Shown here: positions 1-5,580 of the stretch, one piece after another
Layout: every line of letters starts with the position of its first letter
Numbering within the stretch: position 1 is the stretch's first letter
DNA from: Candidatus Cloacimonadota bacterium
GTDB taxonomy: Bacteria; Cloacimonadota; Cloacimonadia; JGIOTU-2; B8-G9
DNA length: 8,947 nt
Assembly: GCA_003647765.1 (NCBI GenBank)
Contig: QMNM01000041.1
Span: 1 to 8,947 of the forward strand
Direction of reading: 5' to 3'
Notes under the pieces: model-generated
The model's database searches: none
Told to the model about the DNA's origin: nothing
The model's input: the letters and a program-made list of their open reading frames with translations, nothing else
Position numbers and translations under genes: made by a program

Positions 1-1
1 G

Positions 2-265
2 AACAACCCTAAAGATTTAATTATCTGGCTTTATGAAAATCAAGGGGAACAAAGATTTGGTGCAGATAATAGACTATTTGTTATTCTTTTTGATAGACAA
101 AATCCAGAGAATAGTTGGAAGATTAAGAGAGATGTTGCACTGATACAATCAAGAATTACTGAATTTTTCAATAATGAAAAGGTTACAAATAATGATGAAG
201 TTGTTTTTAAGTTTAAGAGAAATACCTACACAGCAATTTCAAAATTATTGTTTATAACCAAATAA
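2..265 (+). CDS. C-terminal part of an unrecognised protein (5' end outside window)
   Basis: An open frame enters from the left edge and runs 87 codons to a TAA at 263-265. The visible residues include LIIWLYENQGEQRFGADNRL, then a hydrophobic strand (FVILFD), NSWKIKRD, and an end reading TYTAISKLLFITK. The mix of charged and beta-strand-like segments looks like a soluble globular domain with no membrane segment. I do not recognise the family with confidence. The alternating strand and basic-helix pattern would suit a nuclease-like or DNA-binding domain, but that is only an impression. Composition matches the neighbouring genes. About 80 bp separate it from the next gene, with no obvious terminator. 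Confidence 0.6.
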   Translation, partial: NNPKDLIIWLYENQGEQRFGADNRLFVILFDRQNPENSWKIKRDVALIQSRITEFFNNEKVTNNDEVVFKFKRNTYTAISKLLFITK

Positions 266-346
266 AGAACCTGTTAAAGATAATGATAACTTAATTAGAC
301 GATTCTCAAAAGCCATTCATATTAAGTTAACTCAATTGAGATTATA

Positions 347-1144
347 ATGATAGACATTCATAGTCATATATTACCCGGTTTAGATGATGGAGCCAAGGAT
401 GTTAAGGAAAGCATTCAGATTTTAGAGCATATTATTAATCAAGGAATATCTGAAATTATTGCTACTCCTCATATCTTGCCTGGTTCTTACGATAATAATA
501 AAGAAACAATTGATAAGGCATATCAATTACTTATTCAGGAAGTTGAAAGTAAAGGTTTGGAAATCAAAATCTACAAAGGTGCAGAACTGTATCTTGTCCC
601 TAATCTAAAAGAGAAAATTTATAAGGAGAGTTTTACTTTAGCAGATAGTAAATATATTCTTGTAGAAGGTTCTTTACAAGGATTGCCAACTGATCTTGTA
701 CAAATGTTATTTGAATTACAAATTGCTGGTTATAAGCCAATTCTCGCTCATGCTGAAAGATATGCTAATATACAAAATAATCCTGATATTGTAAAGGATT
801 TGATAAACCGTGATATACTAATTCAGATAAATGCAGGTAGTTTATTTGGAGAATTTGGACAGAATGCGGCAAAAGTTGCTCATCAGTTATTACAAGAAGG
901 TGGCGTTCATTTCATTGCCTCTGATGTGCATCATATAAAAAATCGCCAAGTTATGATGAAGGAAGTGTATAGCTTTATTGCTGACAATTTAGACATTATG
1001 ATTGCTGAACTTCTTATGCAAGAAAATCCTATGAAAGTAATCAATAATGAAAATATAGATAGTTTATATAATGATTATTTTGTTATGGAGAAGCAAGCTT
1101 CTTTATTTAAGAGAATAATACATAAGCTAATAAACATATTTTGA
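347..1144 (+). CDS. PHP-domain tyrosine-protein phosphatase, CpsB/CapC/YwqE family
   Basis: This is a metal-dependent phosphatase of the polymerase-and-histidinol-phosphatase (PHP) family, of the type that dephosphorylates tyrosine kinases controlling capsule or exopolysaccharide assembly. The 265-residue length is normal for the family. It opens with the hallmark MIDIHSHILPGLDDGAKD (metal ligands H5 and H7), then ATPH (H42), GAEL (E80), HAER (H135, E137) and SDVHH (D193, H195), so the whole metal-binding set is present. No signal peptide or membrane segment is visible, so it should be cytoplasmic. The ATG at 347 fits the family N-terminus exactly, although the ribosome binding site is weak. 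No partner kinase, Wzz or glycosyltransferase gene is visible. The only polysaccharide-type neighbour is the epimerase remnant that follows immediately, so this may be the eroded edge of a surface-polysaccharide locus. Confidence 0.9.
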   Translation: MIDIHSHILPGLDDGAKDVKESIQILEHIINQGISEIIATPHILPGSYDNNKETIDKAYQLLIQEVESKGLEIKIYKGAELYLVPNLKEKIYKESFTLADSKYILVEGSLQGLPTDLVQMLFELQIAGYKPILAHAERYANIQNNPDIVKDLINRDILIQINAGSLFGEFGQNAAKVAHQLLQEGGVHFIASDVHHIKNRQVMMKEVYSFIADNLDIMIAELLMQENPMKVINNENIDSLYNDYFVMEKQASLFKRIIHKLINIF

Positions 1145-1320
1145 ACATTTTTGTAACAGGTGGAACTGGTTTTATTGTGAAACATCTTGTTAGAAATTTA
1201 ATCACTAAACGCCATAAATTAAGAAGTTATGTCAGAAATAAAGAAAAAGCATTTAGATTATTTGGCAATAAAATTGATGTAATTTATCATAATTGCTTGA
1301 CACTTTTAGGAAATATATGA
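1141..1320 (+). pseudogene. Truncated NAD(P)-dependent epimerase/dehydratase (N-terminal remnant)
   Basis: A TTG-started frame overlaps the stop of the PHP phosphatase by 3 bp and reads NIFVTGGTGFIVKHLVRNL, the beta-alpha-beta start of an NAD-binding Rossmann fold. The third glycine of GxxGxxG is replaced by valine (FIV where FIG is expected). The second and third strands (LRSYVRNKEKAFRLFGNKIDVIY) still look like an NmrA- or UDP-sugar-epimerase-like protein. At the point where the conserved GDL/D would follow, the frame turns into unrelated residues and stops after 59 codons, against about 300 in the family. This is most simply a gene broken by deletion, whose catalytic portion is gone. Its TGA (1318-1320) overlaps the ATG of the downstream membrane protein, so its translation could still carry ribosomes to that gene. 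Confidence 0.75.
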
Positions 1321-2198
1321 AAAAAAGAATTAAAAACATTATAAAAGAGTTCGCATTAGATTATTTTTTTATATTAGTTGGCTGTGCTTTGATGGCATTA
1401 TCATTAGTATTATTTTTATCGCCAAACAAAATTGCGGCAGGTGGAGTTAGTGGCTTATCTATTGTTTTACATTACTTATTTAAAATACCTATTGGTATTA
1501 CTATGTTAGTTTTTAATGTGCCACTTTTTGTTTTAGGCGTTCATAAATTAGGAAAGCGATTTGGTGTTAAAACTATTTTTGGAATGTGTTCGTTCTCTTT
1601 TTTCACTGATTTTTTTGATGTTGTATTAAAGATAAAGCCATTTACTAATGATATGGTATTAGCCTCAATTTATGGAGGAATTCTATTAGGCATTGGGTTG
1701 GGTATTGTTTTTCGTAGGAAAGGTTCTACTGGTGGTTCAGATATTATTGCACAGATATTTAGTCATCATAATATAATGAGTGCTGGCAATACATTTATGA
1801 TGATTGACTTCTTTGTTATAAGTATTGCTGGTCTTGTGTTTCAAGGGATAGAATATTCATTATGGGGTTTTATTGCTCTTTATATATCCAGTAAGATTGT
1901 AGATGTGCTTATAGAGGGGTTAGGATATGCTAAAGCATCATATATAATTTCTGATAAAGCAGATGAAATAAAAGATACAATTATTAAAGAAATGAATCGT
2001 GGTGTTACAATTTTGAAAGGAGAGGGACCTTATACAAAAACCGGAAAAAAAATTATTTTGTGCATTGTTACTCGTAGAGAAATAAATAAGCTTAGTCGTC
2101 TTGCCAAAGAAATTGACCCTTCTGCATTTATGATTATTAGTGATGTGTATGAAGTATTAGGCAAAGGTTTTAAACGCAGAGCAGAATTCAAAATATAA
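1317..2198 (+). CDS. YitT family membrane protein (DUF161 plus DUF2179)
   Basis: This is an integral membrane protein of the YitT family (formerly UPF0750), whose transport or signalling role is not established. From the chosen ATG it is 293 residues. The first two thirds hold about five hydrophobic segments, beginning with DYFFILVGCALMALSLVLFL, with the family's SPNKIAAGGVSGLSIVL and FRRKGSTGGSDIIAQI between them. The last third is the soluble DUF2179 domain, roughly residues 225-285, with RGVTILKGEGPYTKTGKK, CIVTRREI and ending VYEVLGKGF. Both domains are complete. A longer reading from a TTG at 1293 is open, but AGGA at 1308-1311 lies 5 nt before the ATG at 1317, and the eight extra residues add nothing family-like. 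The start overlaps the stop of the epimerase remnant (ATGA), suggesting translational coupling. Confidence 0.9.
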   Translation: MKKRIKNIIKEFALDYFFILVGCALMALSLVLFLSPNKIAAGGVSGLSIVLHYLFKIPIGITMLVFNVPLFVLGVHKLGKRFGVKTIFGMCSFSFFTDFFDVVLKIKPFTNDMVLASIYGGILLGIGLGIVFRRKGSTGGSDIIAQIFSHHNIMSAGNTFMMIDFFVISIAGLVFQGIEYSLWGFIALYISSKIVDVLIEGLGYAKASYIISDKADEIKDTIIKEMNRGVTILKGEGPYTKTGKKIILCIVTRREINKLSRLAKEIDPSAFMIISDVYEVLGKGFKRRAEFKI

Positions 2199-2213
2199 CT
2201 TATTTAATGAATA

Positions 2214-2260
2214 ACACGCTGAAAAATGCTGACTAAATACGCTGAATAATGTTGATAAGA
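2214..2260 (+). repeat. CGCTGAAAAA-type dispersed repeat, copy 1
   Basis: An ungapped alignment over about 47 bp with 4450-4496 gives roughly 36 identical positions by eye. The core is a degenerate repetition of (A)CGCTGAAAA/TGCTGACTAA/ACGCTGAATAA. It starts 15 bp after the YitT stop and has no open frame of its own. Both copies lie upstream of the structured element found at 2380 and 4504. Confidence 0.6.
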
Positions 2261-2282
2261 AGTTGTAAAATAATAGAAATTT

Positions 2283-2309
2283 CTCAGTGTTCTTCTGTTG
2301 CGAATTAGG
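2283..2309 (+). repeat. CTCTGTG-type dispersed repeat, degenerate copy
   Basis: CTCAGTGTTCTTCTGTTGCG resembles the segments at 5581-5599 (CTCTCTGTGTCTCTGTGGC) and 7048-7068 (GTCAGTGTTTTTC then TGTGTGCC). It is intergenic and not coding. The remainder of this gap, 2310-2379, is AT-rich sequence in which I see nothing specific. Confidence 0.45.
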
Positions 2310-2379
2310 AAAAGAAAGTTTTAATAAAATATTTTTGCTTGGAAAAGATATAATGTTATATTTATTTTGATAAGATACC

Positions 2380-2476
2380 GCGACGGTGTAAACACCGAGG
2401 CTGAGTCAATAAAAGAACGCTAAAATGTCCTATAATATAGCGTTCTTTAGAACGCTTTCTTTGACTTAGCGTGTGG
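2380..2476 (+). other. Structured repeat element, copy A (candidate ncRNA or hairpin MITE), upstream of groES
   Basis: The element begins GCGACGGTGTAAACACCGAG and ends TTGACTTAGCGTGTGG; both ends recur almost unchanged at 4504-4636. A small local hairpin GGTG-TAAA-CACC (2385-2396) precedes an outer stem GCTGAGTCAA (2400-2409) paired with TTGACTTAGC (2461-2470), 10 bp with one G-U. Inside it, 2412-2422 pairs perfectly over 11 bp with 2438-2448, while 2439-2445 can instead pair with 2450-2456. The latter is followed by a T-rich run. No protein is encoded. It ends 118 bp before the groES start, and a plausible groES promoter lies downstream of it, so it need not be in the groES leader. It could be a structured RNA, a miniature mobile element or both. 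Confidence 0.55.
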
Positions 2477-2481
2477 ATTTA

Positions 2482-2510
2482 TTCACTCGCAATTAGTTTG
2501 AACTTATAAT
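2482..2510 (+). promoter_or_regulatory. Possible sigma-70-type promoter for groES
   Basis: TTCACT (2482-2487) and a perfect TATAAT (2505-2510) are separated by 17 bp, which would place transcription start near 2517 and give a leader of about 78 nt to groES. The -35 box matches consensus at only 4 of 6 positions, and AT-rich sequence makes chance matches common. No CIRCE operator (TTAGCACTC, 9 bp, GAGTGCTAA) is present. A near-duplicate AACATAAAATAA occurs twice within about 2540-2575. Confidence 0.35.
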
Positions 2511-2594
2511 AATAAAATTACTACACTGCAAAAGTCCTGATAACATAAAATAATTCATTAACATAAAATAAAATAAGTAATTAGGAGGAGAAAA

Positions 2595-2864
2595 ATGAAG
2601 ATAACGCCCCTTGATGACCGTGTACTTGTTAAGCCAATTGAGAATAAAGAGAAAAAAGTAGGAAATATCATTATTCCTGATACGGCAAAAGAAAAACCTC
2701 AAATTGGAAAAGTCATTGCTGTTGGCAATGATGAAGATTTGCAAAAGGTTGTTAAAAATGGTGATAAGGTTATTTATGCTAAGTATGGCGGTACAGAAGT
2801 AGAACTTGAAGGCGAAAAATATCTAATTGTGCAGAGGTCCGATTTACTTGGTATTGTAGAATAA
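2595..2864 (+). CDS. groES: Co-chaperonin GroES (Cpn10)
   Basis: This is the 10-kDa lid of the GroEL/GroES folding chamber, a cytoplasmic heptamer that caps GroEL during ATP-driven folding. At 89 residues it shows the family start [15 protein letters not shown], the mobile loop ending [14 protein letters not shown], then the C-terminal [20 protein letters not shown]. The hydrophobic tripeptide that docks on GroEL (III) is present, but the usual GG before it reads VGN. The segment between IAVGN and KNGDKV is about nine residues shorter than in E. coli, so the roof hairpin is reduced, as in Bacteroidota proteins. A strong Shine-Dalgarno (AGGAGG, 2583-2588) sits 6 nt before the ATG. No groEL follows; thioredoxin comes 55 bp downstream and probably shares the transcript. 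Confidence 0.96.
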   Translation: MKITPLDDRVLVKPIENKEKKVGNIIIPDTAKEKPQIGKVIAVGNDEDLQKVVKNGDKVIYAKYGGTEVELEGEKYLIVQRSDLLGIVE

Positions 2865-2919
2865 TGCTGACATCATACGATATACGGCTGACCATTTAAT
2901 ATTATCAGGAGAAATTATA

Positions 2920-3240
2920 ATGAGTGAACTAGTCATAACAGACGCGAATTTTGATAAGGAAGTTCTTCAGCATACTGTTCCGGTATTAGTTGATTTTGGG
3001 GCTGAATGGTGTACTCCGTGTACAATGATTGAGCCAATTATATCTGAAATTGCTAATGATTATGATAATCGGATAAAAGTGTGTAAACTGAATGTTGACG
3101 AGAATCCTAAATTAGCATCAAGATACCAGATTCGCTCTATACCCACTTTATTGATTTTCAATAATGGGAAAATAGTAGAACAGCTAGTTGGAGTTCAGCC
3201 CAAAGACAAGATTATTGAAAAAATCAATAATTATTTATGA
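2920..3240 (+). CDS. trxA: Thioredoxin
   Basis: This is a small cytoplasmic dithiol-disulfide oxidoreductase that reduces protein disulfides and is recharged by thioredoxin reductase. It has 106 residues and a single thioredoxin fold without signal peptide. Visible hallmarks are the buried Asp25 in VDFGAEW, the active site WCTPC (Cys31 and Cys34) and the cis-proline in IRSIPT (Pro75), followed by LLIFNNGK. The residue between the cysteines and before proline is Thr instead of the usual Gly, a variant that can shift redox potential. An additional cysteine occurs at position 55. AGGAG (2907-2911) lies 8 nt before the ATG. With groES 55 bp upstream and a strong terminator just after it, it appears to be the last gene of a groES-trx unit. 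Confidence 0.95.
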   Translation: MSELVITDANFDKEVLQHTVPVLVDFGAEWCTPCTMIEPIISEIANDYDNRIKVCKLNVDENPKLASRYQIRSIPTLLIFNNGKIVEQLVGVQPKDKIIEKINNYL

Positions 3241-3263
3241 TGAGTATTGCGATTACAATTGAC

Positions 3264-3312
3264 AGGCGAGATTCAGTTAATCGTATTACTGAAATATCTC
3301 GCCTATTTTTTT
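3264..3312 (+). terminator. Rho-independent terminator after thioredoxin
   Basis: AGGCGAGAT (3264-3272) pairs perfectly with ATCTCGCCT (3296-3304). An inner continuation TCAGT/ACTGA (3273-3277 and 3288-3292) follows, and the stem is followed by ATTTTTTT. This is the clearest terminator in the window. It begins 24 bp after the trx stop and should end the groES-trx transcript. Confidence 0.88.
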
Positions 3313-3334
3313 GGTTTATAAACAGCATCAAATT

Positions 3335-3478
3335 CTAATATTACTTTGTTGAACAATACACAGACAAACTGGATCTTACAGGATTTATAATCCTGTATTT
3401 TACTATATAAAACACCATTACAAATGGTGTTGGGATCAATACTCACACTTCTGTAATTTGACAAAGTAAAACTAATAT
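3335..3478. mobile_element. Possible miniature inverted-repeat element with twin hairpins
   Basis: The left end TACTTTGT (3342-3349) is the inverse of ACAAAGTA (3461-3468), and similarity decays inward. CTAATAT occurs just outside both ends (3335-3341 and 3472-3478), as a 7-bp target duplication would. Within lie two perfect 9-bp hairpins with 3-nt loops: TACAGGATT/AATCCTGTA (3377-3385 and 3389-3397) and AACACCATT/AATGGTGTT (3411-3419 and 3423-3431). They are flanked by GATC (3372-3375) and GATC (3434-3437), which could close a three-way junction. No protein frame is present. It fills the gap between the trx terminator and the TIM-barrel gene. A structured RNA is the alternative. Confidence 0.4.
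3451..3471 (+). repeat. TTGACAAAGTAAAA repeat, copy 1
   Basis: This 21-bp segment, CTGTAAT followed by TTGACAAAGTAAAA, matches 4643-4663 at 20 of 21 positions. It forms the right end of the proposed element at 3335-3478. TTGACA resembles a -35 box, but no good -10 follows at normal spacing. Confidence 0.7.
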
Positions 3479-3531
3479 GTAATTATTTATTTTTTTATTT
3501 GACAATAGATTTATACAAAAAGGTTCTCTTT

Positions 3532-4470
3532 ATGAAAGTTAAAAATATAATTATTTCAACATGTTGGCGACTGATTTCATCAGAAGAGCATTTGAGTAAT
3601 AGAAAGACATTTCAAAGGATAGATATTTTTCACAAGACATTAGAATTTCTATTAGAGAAACAATTTAATAAATTAGAATTGAATGCTATCCCTGATTTAT
3701 CTCTTATTAACATGATTAAGAACGATTTTGATATAGTTTCCATTCATAATCCGATTGATATGTTAGAAGTAAGCAATGACAGTTATTGTGATAATATCTC
3801 TTCAGAAGAGAAAACTAAGAGAGAATTAGCAATTAAAAGGACTCTAAATACTATTGAATTAGCAGAGAATCTTGATGTGCAAAATATTGTTTTACATGCT
3901 GGAAGTATTCTCCCAAAGAAAAAGGATTGGCAGAAAAAACTATTACAAGCAAATGATAGTTTGTTGTTAAATTCTGCGAAAGAATGGCGAAAGAAAAATA
4001 AAGAGCCATTTTTTAGTAATCTACTTTTTAGTATGGAACAGATTCTCAAATATGATTTTAGAGTAAATATTTCTATTGAGTGTCGTAATTATTTCTATGA
4101 ATTTCCAAATCCAGAAGAATTACAAAAAATTTTCAATGAATTTGCTGACGAAAGATTAAAATACTGGCATGATTTTGGTCATTCAGAGATGCAACAAAGA
4201 ATGGGCTTTTATACTCACATTGATATGTTAAGAAATTTTAAGGATAAATTATCAGGAGTTCACATTCACGATTTTCATCCTGATAAATTAGACCATATTG
4301 CAATTGGTGATGGAGAAATTGATTTTCAAAGTTTATGGAAAGAACTGCCAGATGATTTTCTTCCTGTAATTGAAGTACATCCGAAGGTTAGTAAAGATAA
4401 GTTCTTGACTTCATTACTATTAGCCACAAAATTACACAAAAAAAATAGCACACTGAAAAACGCTAACTAA
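3532..4470 (+). CDS. Xylose-isomerase-like TIM-barrel protein (sugar phosphate isomerase/epimerase superfamily; possibly CbiR-like)
   Basis: This is a predicted metal-dependent enzyme with the AP-endonuclease-2/xylose-isomerase fold. Strand ends carry typical ligand-type motifs in order: VSIHNP, IVLHAGS, ISIECRN, YWHDFGHSEM, GVHIHDF, HIAIGDGEIDF and IEVHP, giving His, Glu, Asp/His, His and Glu in the expected succession. Superfamily members include endonuclease IV, sugar-phosphate epimerases and the cobamide-remodelling phosphodiesterase CbiR. The sequence alone does not fix the substrate, and no cobamide gene is nearby. The start at 3532 is chosen over a TTG at 3499 because AAAAAGG (3517-3523) lies 8 nt before the ATG. 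This gives 312 residues. The last 17 codons and the stop are made of dispersed repeats found elsewhere in the window, so the native C-terminus was probably near residue 295. Confidence 0.8.
   Translation: MKVKNIIISTCWRLISSEEHLSNRKTFQRIDIFHKTLEFLLEKQFNKLELNAIPDLSLINMIKNDFDIVSIHNPIDMLEVSNDSYCDNISSEEKTKRELAIKRTLNTIELAENLDVQNIVLHAGSILPKKKDWQKKLLQANDSLLLNSAKEWRKKNKEPFFSNLLFSMEQILKYDFRVNISIECRNYFYEFPNPEELQKIFNEFADERLKYWHDFGHSEMQQRMGFYTHIDMLRNFKDKLSGVHIHDFHPDKLDHIAIGDGEIDFQSLWKELPDDFLPVIEVHPKVSKDKFLTSLLLATKLHKKNSTLKNAN
4418..4441 (+). repeat. CCACAAAATTACACAAAA dispersed repeat, copy 1 (coding)
   Basis: These 24 bp (TATTAG then CCACAAAATTACACAAAA) are identical to 8914-8937. Here they encode part of the C-terminus of the TIM-barrel protein (LATKLHK); at the other site they are intergenic. 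A perfect 24-bp match is beyond chance in 9 kb, even in AT-rich sequence. Confidence 0.85.
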
Positions 4471-4496
4471 AGCCACTGACTAACATTGATAGAAAA
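4450..4496 (+). repeat. CGCTGAAAAA-type dispersed repeat, copy 2
   Basis: This copy is ungapped and about 36/47 identical to 2214-2260. It supplies the last codons (TLKNAN) and the TAA stop (4468-4470) of the TIM-barrel gene, then continues into the gap. Structured element copy B begins 8 bp later. Confidence 0.6.
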
Positions 4497-4503
4497 TTAG
4501 GTT

Positions 4504-4636
4504 GCGACTGTGTCAACACCGAGGCTGAGTCAAATAAAGAATGCTAAAGCGTCATTTAGTAAAAAATAAATATTTTAATTTGTGAATTCGTGGCTTTAAT
4601 AATATTAGAACGCTTTTTTTTTGACTTAGCGCGTGG
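4504..4636 (+). other. Structured repeat element, copy B (candidate ncRNA or hairpin MITE), upstream of nadE
   Basis: The left block (GCGACTGTGTCAACACCGAG, continuing GCTGAGTCAA) and the right block (TTAGAACGCTTT to TTGACTTAGC, then GCGTGG) match copy A at 2380-2476 almost base for base. The interior is about 36 bp longer and unrelated. The outer stem is again GCTGAGTCAA (4524-4533) with TTGACTTAGC (4621-4630), extended here by A-T pairs. AAAGCGT (4546-4552) pairs with ACGCTTT (4610-4616), followed by a long T run (4614-4622). The element ends 72 bp before the nadE ATG. Conserved ends plus a variable but still pairable middle favour selection on structure or mobility over coding; no frame is shared. 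Confidence 0.55.
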
Positions 4637-4642
4637 GACTTG

Positions 4643-4696
4643 CTGTAACTTGACAAAGTAAAAATAAGTTTATTTGGAATGCTTTACTCTGTCAAG
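4643..4696. promoter_or_regulatory. Inverted repeat spanning the nadE upstream region
   Basis: CTTGACAAAGTAAA (4649-4662) and TTTACTCTGTCAAG (4683-4696) are inverted copies with one mismatch over 14 bp, separated by 20 bp. The left arm belongs to the 21-bp repeat also seen at 3451-3471. The right arm ends 12 bp before the nadE ATG, just upstream of its Shine-Dalgarno. It could be an operator, a hairpin in the nadE leader or the two ends of a short mobile element. Confidence 0.45.
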
Positions 4697-4708
4697 CTGG
4701 AGAAAAAG

Positions 4709-5485
4709 ATGAAAGTTAATTTTATTAAAAATTGGGAACAAGAAACACTCAGAATAAGCAATTTTATAAAATCCGAAGTAAATAGAGCTGGTTTTTATAA
4801 AGTAATATTAGGACTATCAGGAGGATTGGACTCAGCAGTTACAGCATATCTTTGTGTAAAAGCTGTTCATAAAGAGAATGTTTTAGCAGTATTGATGCCT
4901 CATAAAATAAGTAATAATAAAAGTTTAGAAGATGCTAATATTATAATAGAACAATTAGGAATTTCTTATATTATAAGAGACATAACTCCTATGATTGACG
5001 CATATTTTAACAATTATGAGCTATATGCTGATAACATTAGACGAGGCAATAAAATGGCTCGTGAGAGAATGTCCATACTTTACGACTTATCTGCTAAAGA
5101 GCAACGATTAGTTATTGGCACAGGAAATAAAACGGAAATCTATTTGGGATATAGCACAATTTATGGCGATTCTGCTTGTGCTATTGCTCCAATTGCACAT
5201 CTATATAAAACAGAAGTTCGGGAATTAGCAAAATTCCTACATATTCCGCAAAAAATAATTGAAAAGAAACCAAGTGCTGACCTATGGAAGGGCCAGACAG
5301 ATGAGGATGAATTAGGCATTACTTACAAAATTGCTGATGGAATTTTATATTATCTATTAAATGAAAAACTTGATAAAGAAGACATCATTCAAAAAGGATA
5401 TACAGAACGAGATATTGACCACATTATAAATCTTATAAAAAAATCAGAGTTTAAGAGAAAAATGCCTGCTGTGATTTTGTCATAG
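4709..5485 (+). CDS. nadE: Ammonia-dependent NAD+ synthase
   Basis: It catalyses the last step of NAD biosynthesis: deamido-NAD is adenylylated with ATP and amidated with ammonia. The protein is a single synthetase domain of 258 residues; the N-terminal glutaminase domain of the long NadE type is absent, so it should use free ammonia. Visible motifs are the ATP pyrophosphatase loop LSGGLDSAV (residues 36-44), GNKMARERMS (113-122), GTGNKTE (137-143), YGDSACAIAPI and PSADLWKGQTDEDELG (188-203). The frame stays open to an ATG at 4679, but GGAG (4699-4702) lies 6 nt before the ATG at 4709, and the extra ten residues fall inside an inverted repeat, so 4709 is preferred. cinA, whose C-terminal family recycles NMN, lies downstream. 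Confidence 0.95.
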   Translation: MKVNFIKNWEQETLRISNFIKSEVNRAGFYKVILGLSGGLDSAVTAYLCVKAVHKENVLAVLMPHKISNNKSLEDANIIIEQLGISYIIRDITPMIDAYFNNYELYADNIRRGNKMARERMSILYDLSAKEQRLVIGTGNKTEIYLGYSTIYGDSACAIAPIAHLYKTEVRELAKFLHIPQKIIEKKPSADLWKGQTDEDELGITYKIADGILYYLLNEKLDKEDIIQKGYTERDIDHIINLIKKSEFKRKMPAVILS

Positions 5486-5495
5486 TAAAGAATAT

Positions 5496-5557
5496 TGCGT
5501 AAAGCGTAAGGCGTAGAGCGTAGAGCGTAATGCGTAATGCGTAGAGCGTAATGCGTA
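5496..5557 (+). repeat. Heptanucleotide array NGCGTAR, nine units
   Basis: Nine consecutive units with a strict 7-bp period (TGCGTAA, AGCGTAA, GGCGTAG, AGCGTAG and so on) start 11 bp after the nadE stop. Only positions 1 and 7 of the unit vary. A second array is at 7870-7940. It resembles in kind the heptanucleotide short tandem repeats (STRR) described from cyanobacteria. It is not a CRISPR, since there are no spacers. Confidence 0.92.
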
Positions 5558-5580
5558 TGGAGACACCAAAATTATTTTAT

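Noticed and set aside
1293-1320. TTGACA at 1297-1302 as a promoter, and TTG 1293 as the YitT start
   Set aside because: No -10 box follows at normal spacing, and the ATG at 1317 has a better ribosome binding site and suits the family N-terminus.
2385-2409. Similarity of the CACCGAG stretch to a tracrRNA 3' end
   Set aside because: The match is only a few bases; there is no cas gene, no CRISPR array and no anti-repeat, and the outer stem pairs differently.
2480-2594. CIRCE/HrcA operator before groES
   Set aside because: No TTAGCACTC-N9-GAGTGCTAA or a near match is present on either strand.
2493-2744. Reverse-strand frame over groES (also those at 3783-4049, 6554-6766 and 7789-8067)
   Set aside because: These are shadows of the + strand genes or of the repeat array; none shows a recognisable motif or a ribosome binding site.
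3342-3471. tRNA or tRNA-like gene
   Set aside because: The two hairpins suggest a cloverleaf at first sight, but there is no T-loop consensus (GGTTCGA), the loops are only 3 nt and the outer stem is too short.
4504-4636. Integron attC site
   Set aside because: The expected RYYYAAC and GTTRRRY core boxes at the ends are absent, no integrase is present, and the conserved part covers both arms in full sequence.
5496-5557. CRISPR array
   Set aside because: The 7-bp units are directly joined without spacers; the same holds for 7870-7940.
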